From assembly GCF_003863355.1 (NCBI RefSeq), contig NZ_QQWG01000001.1, positions 372,001 through 436,000 of the forward strand: 64,000 nucleotides of DNA, given 5' to 3'. Positions 23,692-32,325 of this stretch are shown one piece after another (position 1 is the stretch's first letter; every line of letters starts with the position of its first letter). This DNA is from Ancylomarina euxina. Its GTDB lineage: Bacteria; Bacteroidota; Bacteroidia; Bacteroidales; Marinifilaceae. Made by a program: the position numbers and the translations under genes. The notes under the pieces were generated by a model, which was given only the letters and a program-made list of their open reading frames with translations, searched no databases and was not told the DNA's origin.

Positions 23692-25353
23692 CTAGAAATC
23701 TAATTGGAATATGATAAAATCCCTCTCGGTATTTAGTTGATAAATGTAAGGGAATTGAAAGATTGATGTACTGTAATCGTCGAGAGTACCAACAAATAGA
23801 TAAGCACCACCTAAGAATTTTAAATCAGGTCGATCTGTATTATCAACTTTAACTTCCCAAAGGCCATCATTGTCTAGGTCAGATACGACAATGTTTCCTA
23901 CTGGATTATCTGTGTTTGAATTCAGGTAATCAGAATTCAGGTATATTTTATGACCCATATAATTAGGAGCAAAATTATAGTAGGCTAAGAAATCAATATT
24001 TCCTGGTCCTCCTGAGGTAATCGCAAAATCAGTTGTCATAAAAGCTTTAAATGCAATTACTAATTCACATTCTTCCAGACAATATTCGCCTACTAATCCC
24101 CACTTATCAGTATCGAAATATTCTTTAAAGATGATACCACCATCAGCCCAAGCCGATTTGTCTTTGCATTTTTCCTCTTCGCTATCATCATATTCTTCTC
24201 TAATATTTGAATTATCGCCTGTGCAAAGCTGGCCTCCATTTTTACTGTATCCATCAACAATGGTGAAGGAGCCACTCGTCATGCCAATATAAATTGGTTG
24301 TGAGCAACTGGTATGAATAGCAGTGTTCTGGTCTCCATTTATGCTTAGGTAAATCTCAGTACCTAAAGTCCCTTTATCAGTTCCAACAAATGAAAACTCT
24401 TCGCCTGCATCAACATTTTCGTTAAAAATAACCACATCATCTTTCTTCTGTTTTACTGTAATCAGAGCATCTGTATCACCATCATAGGTCATTGTTAGGT
24501 TGGTTACTTTACCCTCGCAATCACAGTCGTCATCGTTATTGGGAGGAGGAGTGGTGGAGGTACAAAACTGACCACCATTTCGACTATATCCGTCAACAAT
24601 AGTAAAGTCGCCTTTGACCAGGCCAATATAAAGTGGTTGTGAACAGCTGGTGTGAATTTTTGTATTTACAACACCATCGACTTTAATGGTGATTTCGGTA
24701 CCTAGTGTGCCTTTTTTATCGGTTCCAACAAAAGAAAACTCTTCGCCAGCAGCAACAGTTTCGTCAAAGACAACAACCGCATCTTTTTTCTGTATCACAG
24801 TAATTACGGCATCCGTGTCACCATCATATCTTAAGGTTAAATTAGTTGCTTTACCATCACATTCTCCACAATCCACATCGTCGTCACAATTATTTACTTT
24901 GGCATGTGCCAGAACCACATAACAATCTTCACCTTCGACAATTGGAATAACATACTCGTAGCTTGTAATAGGCATGATAAATTTATCAACAAAAGGGAAC
25001 TTGTCTTTGTCAGGCTCACCATCTTTCTTTAATGGAATATCTTCTTTTTTTCCAACGAATAGATTGGTTTCCTTTAGAAACCAGCCCTCATCAGCAAAGT
25101 AGGTAACATAAATATTGGTGCCATCATTCATAATACTCACATGGCCTACATCAATATTATCTTTCGTGTATAGCTCGAGAAAGGATTGTTCTTTTTCGCA
25201 AGGATCGGTTTGTCCAGTTTTAACAGAACGCTCCTGAGAAATGGCTTCTCCCTCGATCATTTGATCTGGATCTGTTTTTTCGCATGCAACAAATACGAGC
25301 AGTAGAATTGCAGTTGCGGCAAAACGTAGATTAAAGAAATTTATTTTTTTCAT
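23692..25353 (-). CDS. Surface lipoprotein with two tandem beta-type repeats
   Basis: 553 residues. A lipoprotein signal with lipobox FVAC puts the lipidated Cys at residue 24. Two ~100-residue repeats (about 165-268 and 275-375) each begin NLTxxYDGDTDAxITVxQKKD and run through the same AGEEFSFVGTDK, IHTSCSQPxYIG and FTIVDGYS steps to end in NGGQ-C. They are Asp/Gly/Thr-rich, as in calcium-tolerant beta-sandwich surface domains. The C-terminal ~130 residues are a different domain ending FIIFQLDF. The first domain has many paired Cys. The function is unknown; an adhesin or binding role outside the outer membrane is a guess. Confidence 0.75.
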   Translation of the reverse strand: MKKINFFNLRFAATAILLLVFVACEKTDPDQMIEGEAISQERSVKTGQTDPCEKEQSFLELYTKDNIDVGHVSIMNDGTNIYVTYFADEGWFLKETNLFVGKKEDIPLKKDGEPDKDKFPFVDKFIMPITSYEYVIPIVEGEDCYVVLAHAKVNNCDDDVDCGECDGKATNLTLRYDGDTDAVITVIQKKDAVVVFDETVAAGEEFSFVGTDKKGTLGTEITIKVDGVVNTKIHTSCSQPLYIGLVKGDFTIVDGYSRNGGQFCTSTTPPPNNDDDCDCEGKVTNLTMTYDGDTDALITVKQKKDDVVIFNENVDAGEEFSFVGTDKGTLGTEIYLSINGDQNTAIHTSCSQPIYIGMTSGSFTIVDGYSKNGGQLCTGDNSNIREEYDDSEEEKCKDKSAWADGGIIFKEYFDTDKWGLVGEYCLEECELVIAFKAFMTTDFAITSGGPGNIDFLAYYNFAPNYMGHKIYLNSDYLNSNTDNPVGNIVVSDLDNDGLWEVKVDNTDRPDLKFLGGAYLFVGTLDDYSTSIFQFPYIYQLNTERDFIIFQLDF

Positions 25354-26084
25354 GGTTTAAACTTGTTTTGATTATAAGTTGGTTTTCAGTTTGTTTCTTA
25401 CATTATCGTGTTGGATAAGTGTAATCGACTTTCGCAGATGAGTTTATTCTTACCGTTAAATTAAACCTTTGTAAGAATTAGAAAGAGCTTGTTTTATACT
25501 TTGGATATAATGGGGCTACAAATCACTTCATCGGTTTTATACCAAGAGGGATTTTTTATTTATTAAATAATAAGGCCTGTTTTCAATAATGCCCCAATTA
25601 TTAAAGGAGACCATTATTATTATTGATATATATATAGGTTAACTATTTGCATATGTGAGATAAGAAGTTACATAATTGTAAATAAGATGTCAAGAGATGT
25701 TTGATAGATTGACCTTAATTGGAAATGTAGCCAAGCCGTGTTGTTGACTAATATTTTCATAAAAGATCTTTTCAATGGAGTAGAAGACATAATAAACTCT
25801 CCGAAACTGCCCTTAGAGAAGATTTTTTTTAGTGAGGCAACTGTTCGTGGATGAACTATAATCGTGATTGATTGTTTCCCCAGGGACTAATTGTTCTTTG
25901 TTTCGTCATGCTCTGACTAAACTTGTTGATGCGTTTTTTTGATTCACAATGATAATCTGATCAAGTGACATCATCTTCAGTTGTTAGATTAGTAAACACT
26001 TTTAAAATTCCAGCTCTCAATTAAGGCATATAGCCAATTTATCATAGCTTTGCATCACAATAAAAGAAAGCAAACAGGAATTAT
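25354..26084. other. Long intergenic region
   Basis: 731 AT-rich bases between divergent genes. I see no open frame with coding character, no RNA fold and no repeat. The only item is a -7-like TAGCTTTG at 26045-26052. Confidence 0.6.
26045..26052 (+). promoter_or_regulatory. Possible -7 element for the hydrolase
   Basis: TAGCTTTG matches TAnnTTTG 33 bases before the ATG. The -33 box is poor. Confidence 0.4.
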
Positions 26085-27092
26085 ATGCAGCAGGTTATTA
26101 TTGGTATTCATGGTTTGGGTAATAAAGCCCCTAAATTTGTTCTCGAACAATGGTGGAAAGACTCTATGAAGGAGGGTATGCTCCAAGCAAAATGCCACAA
26201 GAGCCTGCCTGAATTCGAAATGGTTTATTGGGCCGATATCCTGTACGATAAACCTCTGGACAGGTGGTCTGATGATGAAGACAGCCCCTACTATTTGAAT
26301 GAACCTTTTCAGAAAGCCCCGCAACACGAGGTGATTGAAGAGCACACTATCCGACAGAAACTTAACGGTTTTATCAGCGAGAAGCTGAGCGATATTTTTC
26401 TTAACGATGATAAAACACTCAATTACAGCTTTATTACCGATAATATTCTGAAAAGGCATTTCCCCGATTTGGATGCCTATTATAAAAACGAGACAGAGCA
26501 AGAGATGTCTAGCCATGTTCGCGATCAGATTAGGGAGAGGCTGGTTCAGGTTATCAACAAATACAAGGATCGGCAGATCATGATACTGGCTCACTCTATG
26601 GGCACCATCATTAGCTACGATGTTTTAAACTTCCTGACGCCCGATATAAAGATTGATACTTTAATTACGATGGGTTCTCCATTGGGCTTGCCTATAGTGA
26701 TTGGCAAAATTGCTGCCGAGCAGAAGGTGCGATTAAATGGGAAGCCCGTTTTATCGAGCCCTCCGGGTATCAGCAGTCATTGGTATAACTTGGCTGACAT
26801 TACAGATCATGTTGCTTTGCATCACAAACTGGCCGATGATTTTCTTTGTAACGAAACGGGAATTCATCCCATCGATATTTTGGTGAACAACACCTACGAG
26901 ATGAATGGGGTGAGAAACCCCCATAAATCCTATGGCTACCTGCAAGCTCCTGAGTTTATAAACATTCTTGATGGGTTTATTGCCGCGCCAAAACCGAGCA
27001 GGGCACAGAGGCTATTGGGCGGTATTCAGACTCTTATGGGGAAGGTGAAAGCTAAACAACAGGTGTTTAAGAATAAGTTCAATATGAATTGA
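26085..27092 (+). CDS. Alpha/beta hydrolase
   Basis: 335 residues, no signal peptide. The N-terminal strand VIIGIHGLGNKAP is the oxyanion-hole HG element, and ILAHSMGTIISYD holds the nucleophile elbow with S171. GSPLGLPI and a late His (NPHKSYGYL) are candidates for the rest of the triad. Similar proteins act as cytoplasmic lipases or esterases and are often annotated only as alpha/beta hydrolase. The gene is richer in G+C and in CC/GG codons than its neighbours, which may mean later arrival. A terminator follows. Confidence 0.75.
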   Translation: MQQVIIGIHGLGNKAPKFVLEQWWKDSMKEGMLQAKCHKSLPEFEMVYWADILYDKPLDRWSDDEDSPYYLNEPFQKAPQHEVIEEHTIRQKLNGFISEKLSDIFLNDDKTLNYSFITDNILKRHFPDLDAYYKNETEQEMSSHVRDQIRERLVQVINKYKDRQIMILAHSMGTIISYDVLNFLTPDIKIDTLITMGSPLGLPIVIGKIAAEQKVRLNGKPVLSSPPGISSHWYNLADITDHVALHHKLADDFLCNETGIHPIDILVNNTYEMNGVRNPHKSYGYLQAPEFINILDGFIAAPKPSRAQRLLGGIQTLMGKVKAKQQVFKNKFNMN

Positions 27093-27125
27093 TTGTTTCG
27101 CAAGTCCATTGGGAAGTGCCAGACT

Positions 27126-27164
27126 ATAAAAAACCTCTTAAACATCAGTTTAGGAGGTTTTTTG
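27126..27164 (+). terminator. Terminator after the hydrolase gene
   Basis: 13-bp stem AAAAAACCTCTTA / TAGGAGGTTTTTT with one G-T pair, 10-base loop, T run. Confidence 0.8.
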
Positions 27165-27222
27165 TTTTTTGATGAGGCCATCCGGCAGTGGATGAGCTGT
27201 TATCGCGGTTGAAAAATATGAT

Positions 27223-28143
27223 TTAGTTTGGCCAGTTGGCCCAAATGCTGCAATGACCAGCATTGTCTGTTTTTTCGATATGGGTTTGTATGCCCGAGTA
27301 GGCCGCATTCATAACCGAGCGAGGACTGAAATGGACTTTTCCAGTTCCTGCATCTAAAAAGGCTTTACCAAAATGCCCCTGACTTAAGCCATGACCCGAC
27401 TCATGTAGTGCAATGGTTTCTAAATCGTAATGATCCCCAATTCTCCAACTAAAGCCATCGTTATAATAGATTTCGCGCCAGGCGACATCTGCCTTTTTAT
27501 TGTTATCGTAATCGCTGTTAGTAAAAATAATAGTGAAGGTCACACCCAAAATATAGGAACCTCCATCAACATCAATTAAATCGAAGAAACTGGTAGGTAA
27601 CCAACCACAATGTGTCACATCCCCAAAATAATTGAAGCTACCGCCAAAGCCCAGCAATGCGGCTATAAAACCTGTTGGTTTGCCAGAGTAGGGAAGTTGT
27701 GTCATATTCAGGTTTGAGCAAGTCACCCCATCCCAGGTTGCCATAGCTCTTTGGATGGCTGCTGTGGTTTCGCTTAATGCCAGATCAGAACTAGGTCTGT
27801 TTTCGTCGATATAATAAGTAATATCGGTGGTACCATCAAGTGAGAAATCGAGATGTGGAACGAAATCGGCGTCGAGTTTCTTATTGCCAACATTCATGAA
27901 GAAAACTGTGCGCCCAATTTTGCCAGATTCGCCTGTCGTAAAGTATTCGGCTTTTAGTACGCGAAGGTTTTCTGGTACGCCTTCTCCATTGGTCGATTTA
28001 AGATTGGATTGAGAGTAGTAAGAAGAGAGATCCATGAATATGGGTTCTGCTTCGATAGGGGTTTGCTTGTCGGAGCTGTTGTTTTCGCAAGAAATAAGCG
28101 TAAGCAAGAAATAGGGTAGCAATAAGGCAATCTTTGATTTCAT
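27223..28143 (-). CDS. Metzincin-type zinc metalloprotease, lipoprotein
   Basis: 306 residues. The signal peptide ends in a lipobox (LISC, lipidated Cys at ~19). The zinc site HESGHGLSQGH gives H247, E248, H251 and H257, the HExxHxxxxxH pattern of metzincins (matrixin / M57-like), with a Met-turn at SVMNAAY (M278) about 20 residues later. It is probably anchored on the outer membrane, where it would cut host or environmental protein. Ser- and Asp-rich loops before the site may bind calcium. It stands alone and runs toward the hydrolase gene. Confidence 0.85.
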   Translation of the reverse strand: MKSKIALLLPYFLLTLISCENNSSDKQTPIEAEPIFMDLSSYYSQSNLKSTNGEGVPENLRVLKAEYFTTGESGKIGRTVFFMNVGNKKLDADFVPHLDFSLDGTTDITYYIDENRPSSDLALSETTAAIQRAMATWDGVTCSNLNMTQLPYSGKPTGFIAALLGFGGSFNYFGDVTHCGWLPTSFFDLIDVDGGSYILGVTFTIIFTNSDYDNNKKADVAWREIYYNDGFSWRIGDHYDLETIALHESGHGLSQGHFGKAFLDAGTGKVHFSPRSVMNAAYSGIQTHIEKTDNAGHCSIWANWPN

Positions 28144-28461
28144 ATGTGTGGTATCTTTAGTTAGAAAATAAGAGCTTATTCACTTATATGATTTGAAAGA
28201 ATACTGAAGTTACCTCCTTGCTATTAATAAATCAAAATTATTTTGACAGACAAGCTTGAATTGGAAACTTAGCCAAGCAGATCCTTTGATGAGAATTTGT
28301 GTACGATTCAATTTCGTTCCAAATAAATAGGCTTTTTTTTTCTATTGCTGATAGGGATTCAGCGATGGATTTCTCTAGTTGGGATAAGCCAAGGCCAGTT
28401 CTATTTTTTATTTCTTCTTCCTGTTGGGACACGACATGTCGTGTCCGTACTAATTGTTTAT
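28144..28461. other. Intergenic region with a REP palindrome
   Basis: 318 bases. A 64-codon frame on the minus strand (28238-28432) overlaps the palindrome and looks like chance. The REP at 28427-28446 is the only clear structure. Confidence 0.5.
28427..28446 (+). repeat. REP palindrome, copy A (downstream of the transposase)
   Basis: GGACACGACATGTCGTGTCC, a perfect 20-base palindrome preceded by TTG and followed by GTAC. It is identical to copy D. Confidence 0.85.
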
Positions 28462-29016
28462 TTATAGTTTTTGGGTTCTCGATTTATCCTTTTGCCAATT
28501 AGCGGGATTGTTTTTAATGTAATCGGCTATTCGCTTAAAAGCGTCTTCGTTTCGTATAATATGATCGTGAAATCGTGCTTGCCAGGCGAAATAGTCATGC
28601 CCATTTTTTCTGCTCCAGCGGGTTAATGATGATTTAAATTGGCCTATTATTGCCGAGATTGATCCAGCTATGGTTTTCCCAAATTGATTGGTATTGTTCT
28701 GATTAGATTCTGGTTGGTATTCTGAGGTCACGCCATGGCGTGACCGTACGGAGTGATGGTGCGGGTGTACAATGCCGATGATGCCATGGATATGGTTGGG
28801 CATAATTATGAATTCGCCTAATTCGATATGTGGAAAATGCTGGGGAATTTTGCTCCAATACAAATTGGCTTGCTTACCTATTGCTGATAGATGCATTTGG
28901 CCACCTTCAATTTTACCCAATGTATGGTCTCTATTTTTTGTGCAAATGGTGATGAAATACCAGGCTTGCGAGCTGTAATCGAAGTTGCGGAGACGGATGT
29001 GTTTGCGCGTTTTCAT
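28462..29016 (-). CDS. REP-associated tyrosine transposase (RAYT)
   Basis: 184 residues from the ATG at 29016 (an in-frame ATG lies six codons upstream). The Y1/HUH nuclease pattern is clear: YFITICTKNRDHTLG near the N-terminus, the metal-binding IIMPNHIHGIIG, then the helix HDHIIRNEDAFKRIADYIKNNPANW, whose YIKNNPxxW end is diagnostic of RAYTs and holds the nicking tyrosine. RAYTs are single-copy domesticated transposases that recognise and spread REP palindromes, five of which lie within 1 kb. Oddly, a full REP (28726-28745) sits inside the reading frame and is translated as SVRSRHGVTSEY, between the HUH motif and the C-terminal part. Confidence 0.92.
   Translation of the reverse strand: MKTRKHIRLRNFDYSSQAWYFITICTKNRDHTLGKIEGGQMHLSAIGKQANLYWSKIPQHFPHIELGEFIIMPNHIHGIIGIVHPHHHSVRSRHGVTSEYQPESNQNNTNQFGKTIAGSISAIIGQFKSSLTRWSRKNGHDYFAWQARFHDHIIRNEDAFKRIADYIKNNPANWQKDKSRTQKL
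28726..28745 (+). repeat. REP palindrome, copy B (inside the transposase gene)
   Basis: GGTCACGCCATGGCGTGACC, a perfect 20-base palindrome followed by GTACGG. It is in frame with the coding sequence and adds no stop. Confidence 0.85.
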
Positions 29017-29078
29017 TTCTCTTCTGTTTAACAAACAAGAAATTACGAAAATAAATTGTATTGTGAAAATATTGGTGT

Positions 29079-29101
29079 TGGGCCATGGCGTGACCGTACG
29101 G
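29079..29101 (+). repeat. REP palindrome, copy C (degenerate left arm)
   Basis: GGGCCATGGCGTGACCGTACGG: the right arm and tail equal copy B; the left arm is eroded. Confidence 0.65.
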
Positions 29102-29135
29102 TATTATTGTTTTTTATTTTCTATCCTTATAGTTG

Positions 29136-29155
29136 GGACACGACATGTCGTGTCC
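29136..29155 (+). repeat. REP palindrome, copy D
   Basis: Identical 20-base palindrome to copy A, followed by GTAAGG, in the same orientation as the others. Confidence 0.85.
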
Positions 29156-29190
29156 GTAAGGTATTGTATATATTTTTTGAATTATATGAT

Positions 29191-29218
29191 TGGGTATCGC
29201 TATGCCTTATCCGTAAGG
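29191..29218 (+). repeat. REP-like element, copy E (degenerate)
   Basis: TGGGTATCGCTATGCC then TTATCCGTAAGG keeps the TGGG head and the CCGTAAGG tail of copy D, but the palindrome is eroded. Confidence 0.5.
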
Positions 29219-29558
29219 GATTATAGATTTCCGGGGAATTATTAGCAAGTATCTGTTTATTCTTTTTTGAATTTCAATATGATTTATTTTGTTAAAATTC
29301 TATGATGTGTAAAATTTCCTAACTGAACCGAATGTAGTTTACAATAAATTAGTAAATTCATATTGCCTTAGAAAAAAAATAACCTCATAAGATGGAACAG
29401 GAGAGGATAGGAAGCAGGAGATTGGGGGCTTGGAACCGAATTTATTCAGAATCGATATATAATTAAAAAACAGGGCCCACAGCTGTACATCATCTACTTT
29501 GGACGGCGGAGGATGCAGCCGTAGGGTCCTGCCAGTATTCATTTCAAAATTTGAAATT

Positions 29559-30260
29559 ATGGCCCTAAGATACGGTTTAATTTTAAATCATCTGACTGAT
29601 GATCCAGATGACTATATGGGACTTGTTACCGATAACGAGACCATTACAACAGAACAAATTGTTGAACAAATGATTGGCAAGGGTTCAACAGTAACCAAGG
29701 CAGAAGCGCTTTCGGTAATCGAAGAGTTTAATTATGCCGTGGTTGATTCCATTGCCAAAGGGAATAATGTAAACACCGAGCTGTTTAAGGTTTATCCAAG
29801 CTTGTCGGGTGTTTTTGTTAATGAGCACGATGTTTTCGATAAAAAACGCCACTCTATTCGTTTAAACTTAAACGCAGGTAAACGATTGGCTGAAGCCGCT
29901 TCGAATATCGAGTTGCGTAAGGTTGAGGTGACCTTGCCACAGCCCGTCATTCAGCGATTCACCGATCTGAAAACAAAAACCATTAACGAGAGCTTTAGCC
30001 CGGGGCAAATTGCTTCCCTAAAAGGGGCTTTGCTTAAGTTCGATGAGGAAGACATAAACCAAGGTGTCTTTTTTATTGCAGCCGATGGCGCCGAAACACG
30101 CGTTAGTAATGTGGTAAAAAACAAACCTTCCGAACTGCTTTTCTTCGTGCCTGAAAGCCTGACAACAGGTACTTTCCAGATTGAAGTAAGAACCATTTTT
30201 AAAAACTACAAGAGCATGCGCGTGGGTCGATTCTTAACCGACTTGACACCTGTAAGCTAA
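29559..30260 (+). CDS. HU/IHF-like DNA-binding protein with C-terminal Ig-like domain
   Basis: 233 residues from the ATG at 29559 (MALRYGLILNHLT); a longer frame from 29499 has no coding look. Residues ~1-125 follow the HU-like fold found in many Bacteroidota proteins (TTEQIVEQMIGKGSTVTKAEALSVIEEF, the NxRhxxRLNLNAGKRL arm). Residues ~150-233 form a DUF4469-type Ig-like domain starting after INESFSPGQIASLKG. Such proteins are abundant in Bacteroidota and probably organise the nucleoid; their target is unknown. Codons are more G+C-rich than nearby genes. A hairpin ATTTCAAA / TTTGAAAT (29540-29556) lies right before the start. Confidence 0.8.
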   Translation: MALRYGLILNHLTDDPDDYMGLVTDNETITTEQIVEQMIGKGSTVTKAEALSVIEEFNYAVVDSIAKGNNVNTELFKVYPSLSGVFVNEHDVFDKKRHSIRLNLNAGKRLAEAASNIELRKVEVTLPQPVIQRFTDLKTKTINESFSPGQIASLKGALLKFDEEDINQGVFFIAADGAETRVSNVVKNKPSELLFFVPESLTTGTFQIEVRTIFKNYKSMRVGRFLTDLTPVS

Positions 30261-30292
30261 TTAAAGTAAATTCCTGATTCTGAATAAATTTT

Positions 30293-30318
30293 AAGCCGAT
30301 TCGTAAGAGTCGGCTTTT
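30293..30318 (+). terminator. Terminator of the HU-like gene
   Basis: 10-bp stem AAGCCGATTC / GAGTCGGCTT (one G-T pair), loop GTAA, then T-rich sequence. Confidence 0.8.
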
Positions 30319-30348
30319 CTATTGCTGTTGATTTGTCTTGTTTGTGCG

Positions 30349-30463
30349 CCACGACTCTTTCGGTCGTGCCTCGGCGACTGTTGCGGTCGTAGTACCACGA
30401 CCGTTGTGGTCGTGCACCCACGACTGTTGTAGTCGTAGTACCACGACTGTTATGGTCGTGGGG
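30349..30463. repeat. Tandem array of five 23-bp hairpin units
   Basis: Units start at 30349, 30372, 30395, 30418 and 30441, an exact 23-base period. The consensus is CCACGACTGTTGTGGTCGTA plus GTA. Each unit is itself a hairpin, CACGAC-N7-GTCGTG or nearly so. The linker and loop bases vary while the arms hold. The arm CACGAC/GTCGTG is also the core of REP copies A and D. Confidence 0.85.
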
Positions 30464-30528
30464 GGGAGTTGGGCTTAGAAGCCTAAACGAAAAATCCTCC
30501 TGAGTTGTTGGGAGGATTATGAAACAAA

Positions 30529-31509
30529 TTACTTTATAAATCTTATTTGTAAGTTAAGTTTGATCTTCTGTATACCATTTTCTGTATATATATTTCCAAA
30601 GCTATGTTTTTTTCTATCTGGAGTTTCGAGTTTTGTATTTCTGAAAAGATATTCCTCAAAGCTTTTTGCGAAATAAAAATGGTAACAAATTAATTCTCCA
30701 TCTTTTCTAACAACTAGATATCCACCAGTGGCTTGATAATCTCTCTTCCATACTTCAGCAGCTCTCATTCCTAAAGCGTAATCAGTGAGGAATTTTTTCA
30801 TGATTAACTCATAGATGCTTGAGTTAACTTCCAAGTTATAACCAATTGAGTTTGTAGTGGTTATTTTTTCAATGAATTTATGTATTGTGTTTTCAGAACT
30901 GATATCATTTGTGTAGTATAATAATAGAATCTCAGCAAGTATTTTATCAAAGTTAAAATCGATAGTCTGCAAATTTGATTCAAAAATGGGATGTTCGACT
31001 TTGTCAAATATTAAAGATGATCCAAATTCCTTAATACGTGAAATTTTATCAGAATACTTCTTTAAATTATGTATTTCCTCAATTTGATCTTCAGATAATT
31101 GCTTGCCTTTTATTAAATAGGTGAAATTAGTTGCACCACTTGCATTAAGAAGAGTAGAAGGTCTTCCTAGTTGTGATTTAACACTGAACCCTAAAGTTTT
31201 GTTTTTATCAATCCGTTTAAGGAATTCATCAATTAGAGTAATATTATTTTTCTCTTTTTTAGTTTTTGACACATCAATGAACTCATACCACAAGCAATCA
31301 TTATAACCAAAGATTGATACGCTATGAAAACTAAATTTTGGGATTCTCCATGAATCAGGATAAAACCAAGATCCTTCTATGAGATTGTCAGTTATGTTTT
31401 TTTTGATTATTTCTAAAGATAGATGCTTAGGATTACTGAAAATAACTTCCCCATATTCTTTATAGTTGTTTTCATCGCGAAAAAGGTATTCAAACTTAAT
31501 GTTAGTCAT
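30529..31509 (-). CDS. HpaII-like restriction endonuclease fragment fused to a small unrelated domain
   Basis: 326 residues of two unlike parts. Residues 1-~82 (NIKFEYLFRDENNYKEYGEVIF...SWRIP...WYEFIDV) look like a complete small conserved hypothetical protein found free in other bacteria. Residues ~91-326 match the course of HpaII-type (CCGG) endonucleases: FLKRIDKNKTLGFSVKSQLG, STLLNASGATNFTYLI, GGYLVVRKDGELICYHFYF, and the end IKLNLQIRF. The N-terminal part of HpaII seems absent. GFSVK could hold the catalytic Ser-x-Lys core, but residues before it are lost. There is no cognate methyltransferase in the window. I infer a deletion fusion, probably inactive; database alignment would settle it. 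Confidence 0.65.
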   Translation of the reverse strand: MTNIKFEYLFRDENNYKEYGEVIFSNPKHLSLEIIKKNITDNLIEGSWFYPDSWRIPKFSFHSVSIFGYNDCLWYEFIDVSKTKKEKNNITLIDEFLKRIDKNKTLGFSVKSQLGRPSTLLNASGATNFTYLIKGKQLSEDQIEEIHNLKKYSDKISRIKEFGSSLIFDKVEHPIFESNLQTIDFNFDKILAEILLLYYTNDISSENTIHKFIEKITTTNSIGYNLEVNSSIYELIMKKFLTDYALGMRAAEVWKRDYQATGGYLVVRKDGELICYHFYFAKSFEEYLFRNTKLETPDRKKHSFGNIYTENGIQKIKLNLQIRFIK

Positions 31510-31557
31510 ATTGTTTTTGATGCTAAACTAACAAACGAATTTGTGCTTGTCCACGGA

Positions 31558-32325
31558 CTATAAGTCACATTTTACTCTATGGTAACCCAAAAACTCCATA
31601 CTAGGTATTCCTCTGCTAGGCAATATTATCTCTTGGCCTTCCATTTTGCCAAAGTGAGTTTGGTAATAGTCTTTGGTGCAGTGTTCTTTAAGGTTTGTTG
31701 TGAGAATCATGCGGTAATCTTCATCGAAACTGATGAGATGTTTATCGAATGCTTTATCGTAAAGTGCCGAAAGGCAAATGCCATTGGCAGGGTTGAGGCG
31801 TTCTTCTTTGTTTTCTGCCCAAGGTATAATGTGGCTAGCTATAAGCAAGGCTGGCATGTCTATACCCGTTACGGCACATTTGCTGTGGTAGTTGGAAAGA
31901 ATCATCTGGCGGAAAAAGTTTTGATTGACTCTTGTCTTTACGTAACGTTCGCGGGTTTCGCCTGCCATTGTGCTTAGGTCGGGGAGTTCAGCTTGGTATT
32001 TATTTTCAAGACTCAGGCCTTGCATGTCGGCAAGTATGTTTTCACTTTCAAATACGAGGGCTTCTCTGTTGTTTTGGAATTCTTCAAAAATCAAACGGTC
32101 ACCTTTCCCTGCGTTTTGCATTCCTTTTATCCCTCTGGCTTGTAGGTTAGGATCAAAACTTGCCAGATTTGATAGTTTTAAACCAAGGGCGCTAGGTGTT
32201 CGTCCGATCAATTCAGCCAACTGAATAATCTGTGGATTGGTCTTGGAAATCTTTCCAAAGTCTATCTTACAGTAGAGGTTAAAGGCAAGGATCAATTGTT
32301 CTCTTGTCCAGTTTGGGTTGCGCAT
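31558..32325 (-). CDS. HNH endonuclease of the restriction-type family
   Basis: 255 residues. The N-terminal ~80 residues (WTREQLILAFNLYCKIDFGK, RTPSALGLKLSNLASFDP) form a small DNA-binding-like helical domain. The C-terminal HNH_2 nuclease reads KCAVTGIDMPALLIASHIIPW, LNPANGICLSALYDKAFDK, the HNH motif of Bacteroidota enzymes often annotated as restriction endonucleases. It needs a metal and should nick or cut DNA. It is 48 bases upstream of the HpaII-like fusion on the same strand, so the two form a small defence cluster without a recognisable methyltransferase. Confidence 0.85.
   Translation of the reverse strand: MRNPNWTREQLILAFNLYCKIDFGKISKTNPQIIQLAELIGRTPSALGLKLSNLASFDPNLQARGIKGMQNAGKGDRLIFEEFQNNREALVFESENILADMQGLSLENKYQAELPDLSTMAGETRERYVKTRVNQNFFRQMILSNYHSKCAVTGIDMPALLIASHIIPWAENKEERLNPANGICLSALYDKAFDKHLISFDEDYRMILTTNLKEHCTKDYYQTHFGKMEGQEIILPSRGIPSMEFLGYHRVKCDL

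Noticed and set aside
26055-26594. 179-codon open frame on the minus strand
   Set aside because: Opposite the start of the alpha/beta hydrolase, which has the better motif evidence.
28985-29245. 86-codon frame containing VGTRHVVSVRY
   Set aside because: The protein-like string is just the translation of REP palindromes C to E.
29339-29542. 67-codon minus-strand frame
   Set aside because: No start context, no motif, and it runs into the leader of the HU-like gene.
30349-30463. CRISPR array
   Set aside because: Units are contiguous with a 23-base period and there are no variable spacers of normal length; no cas gene in the window.
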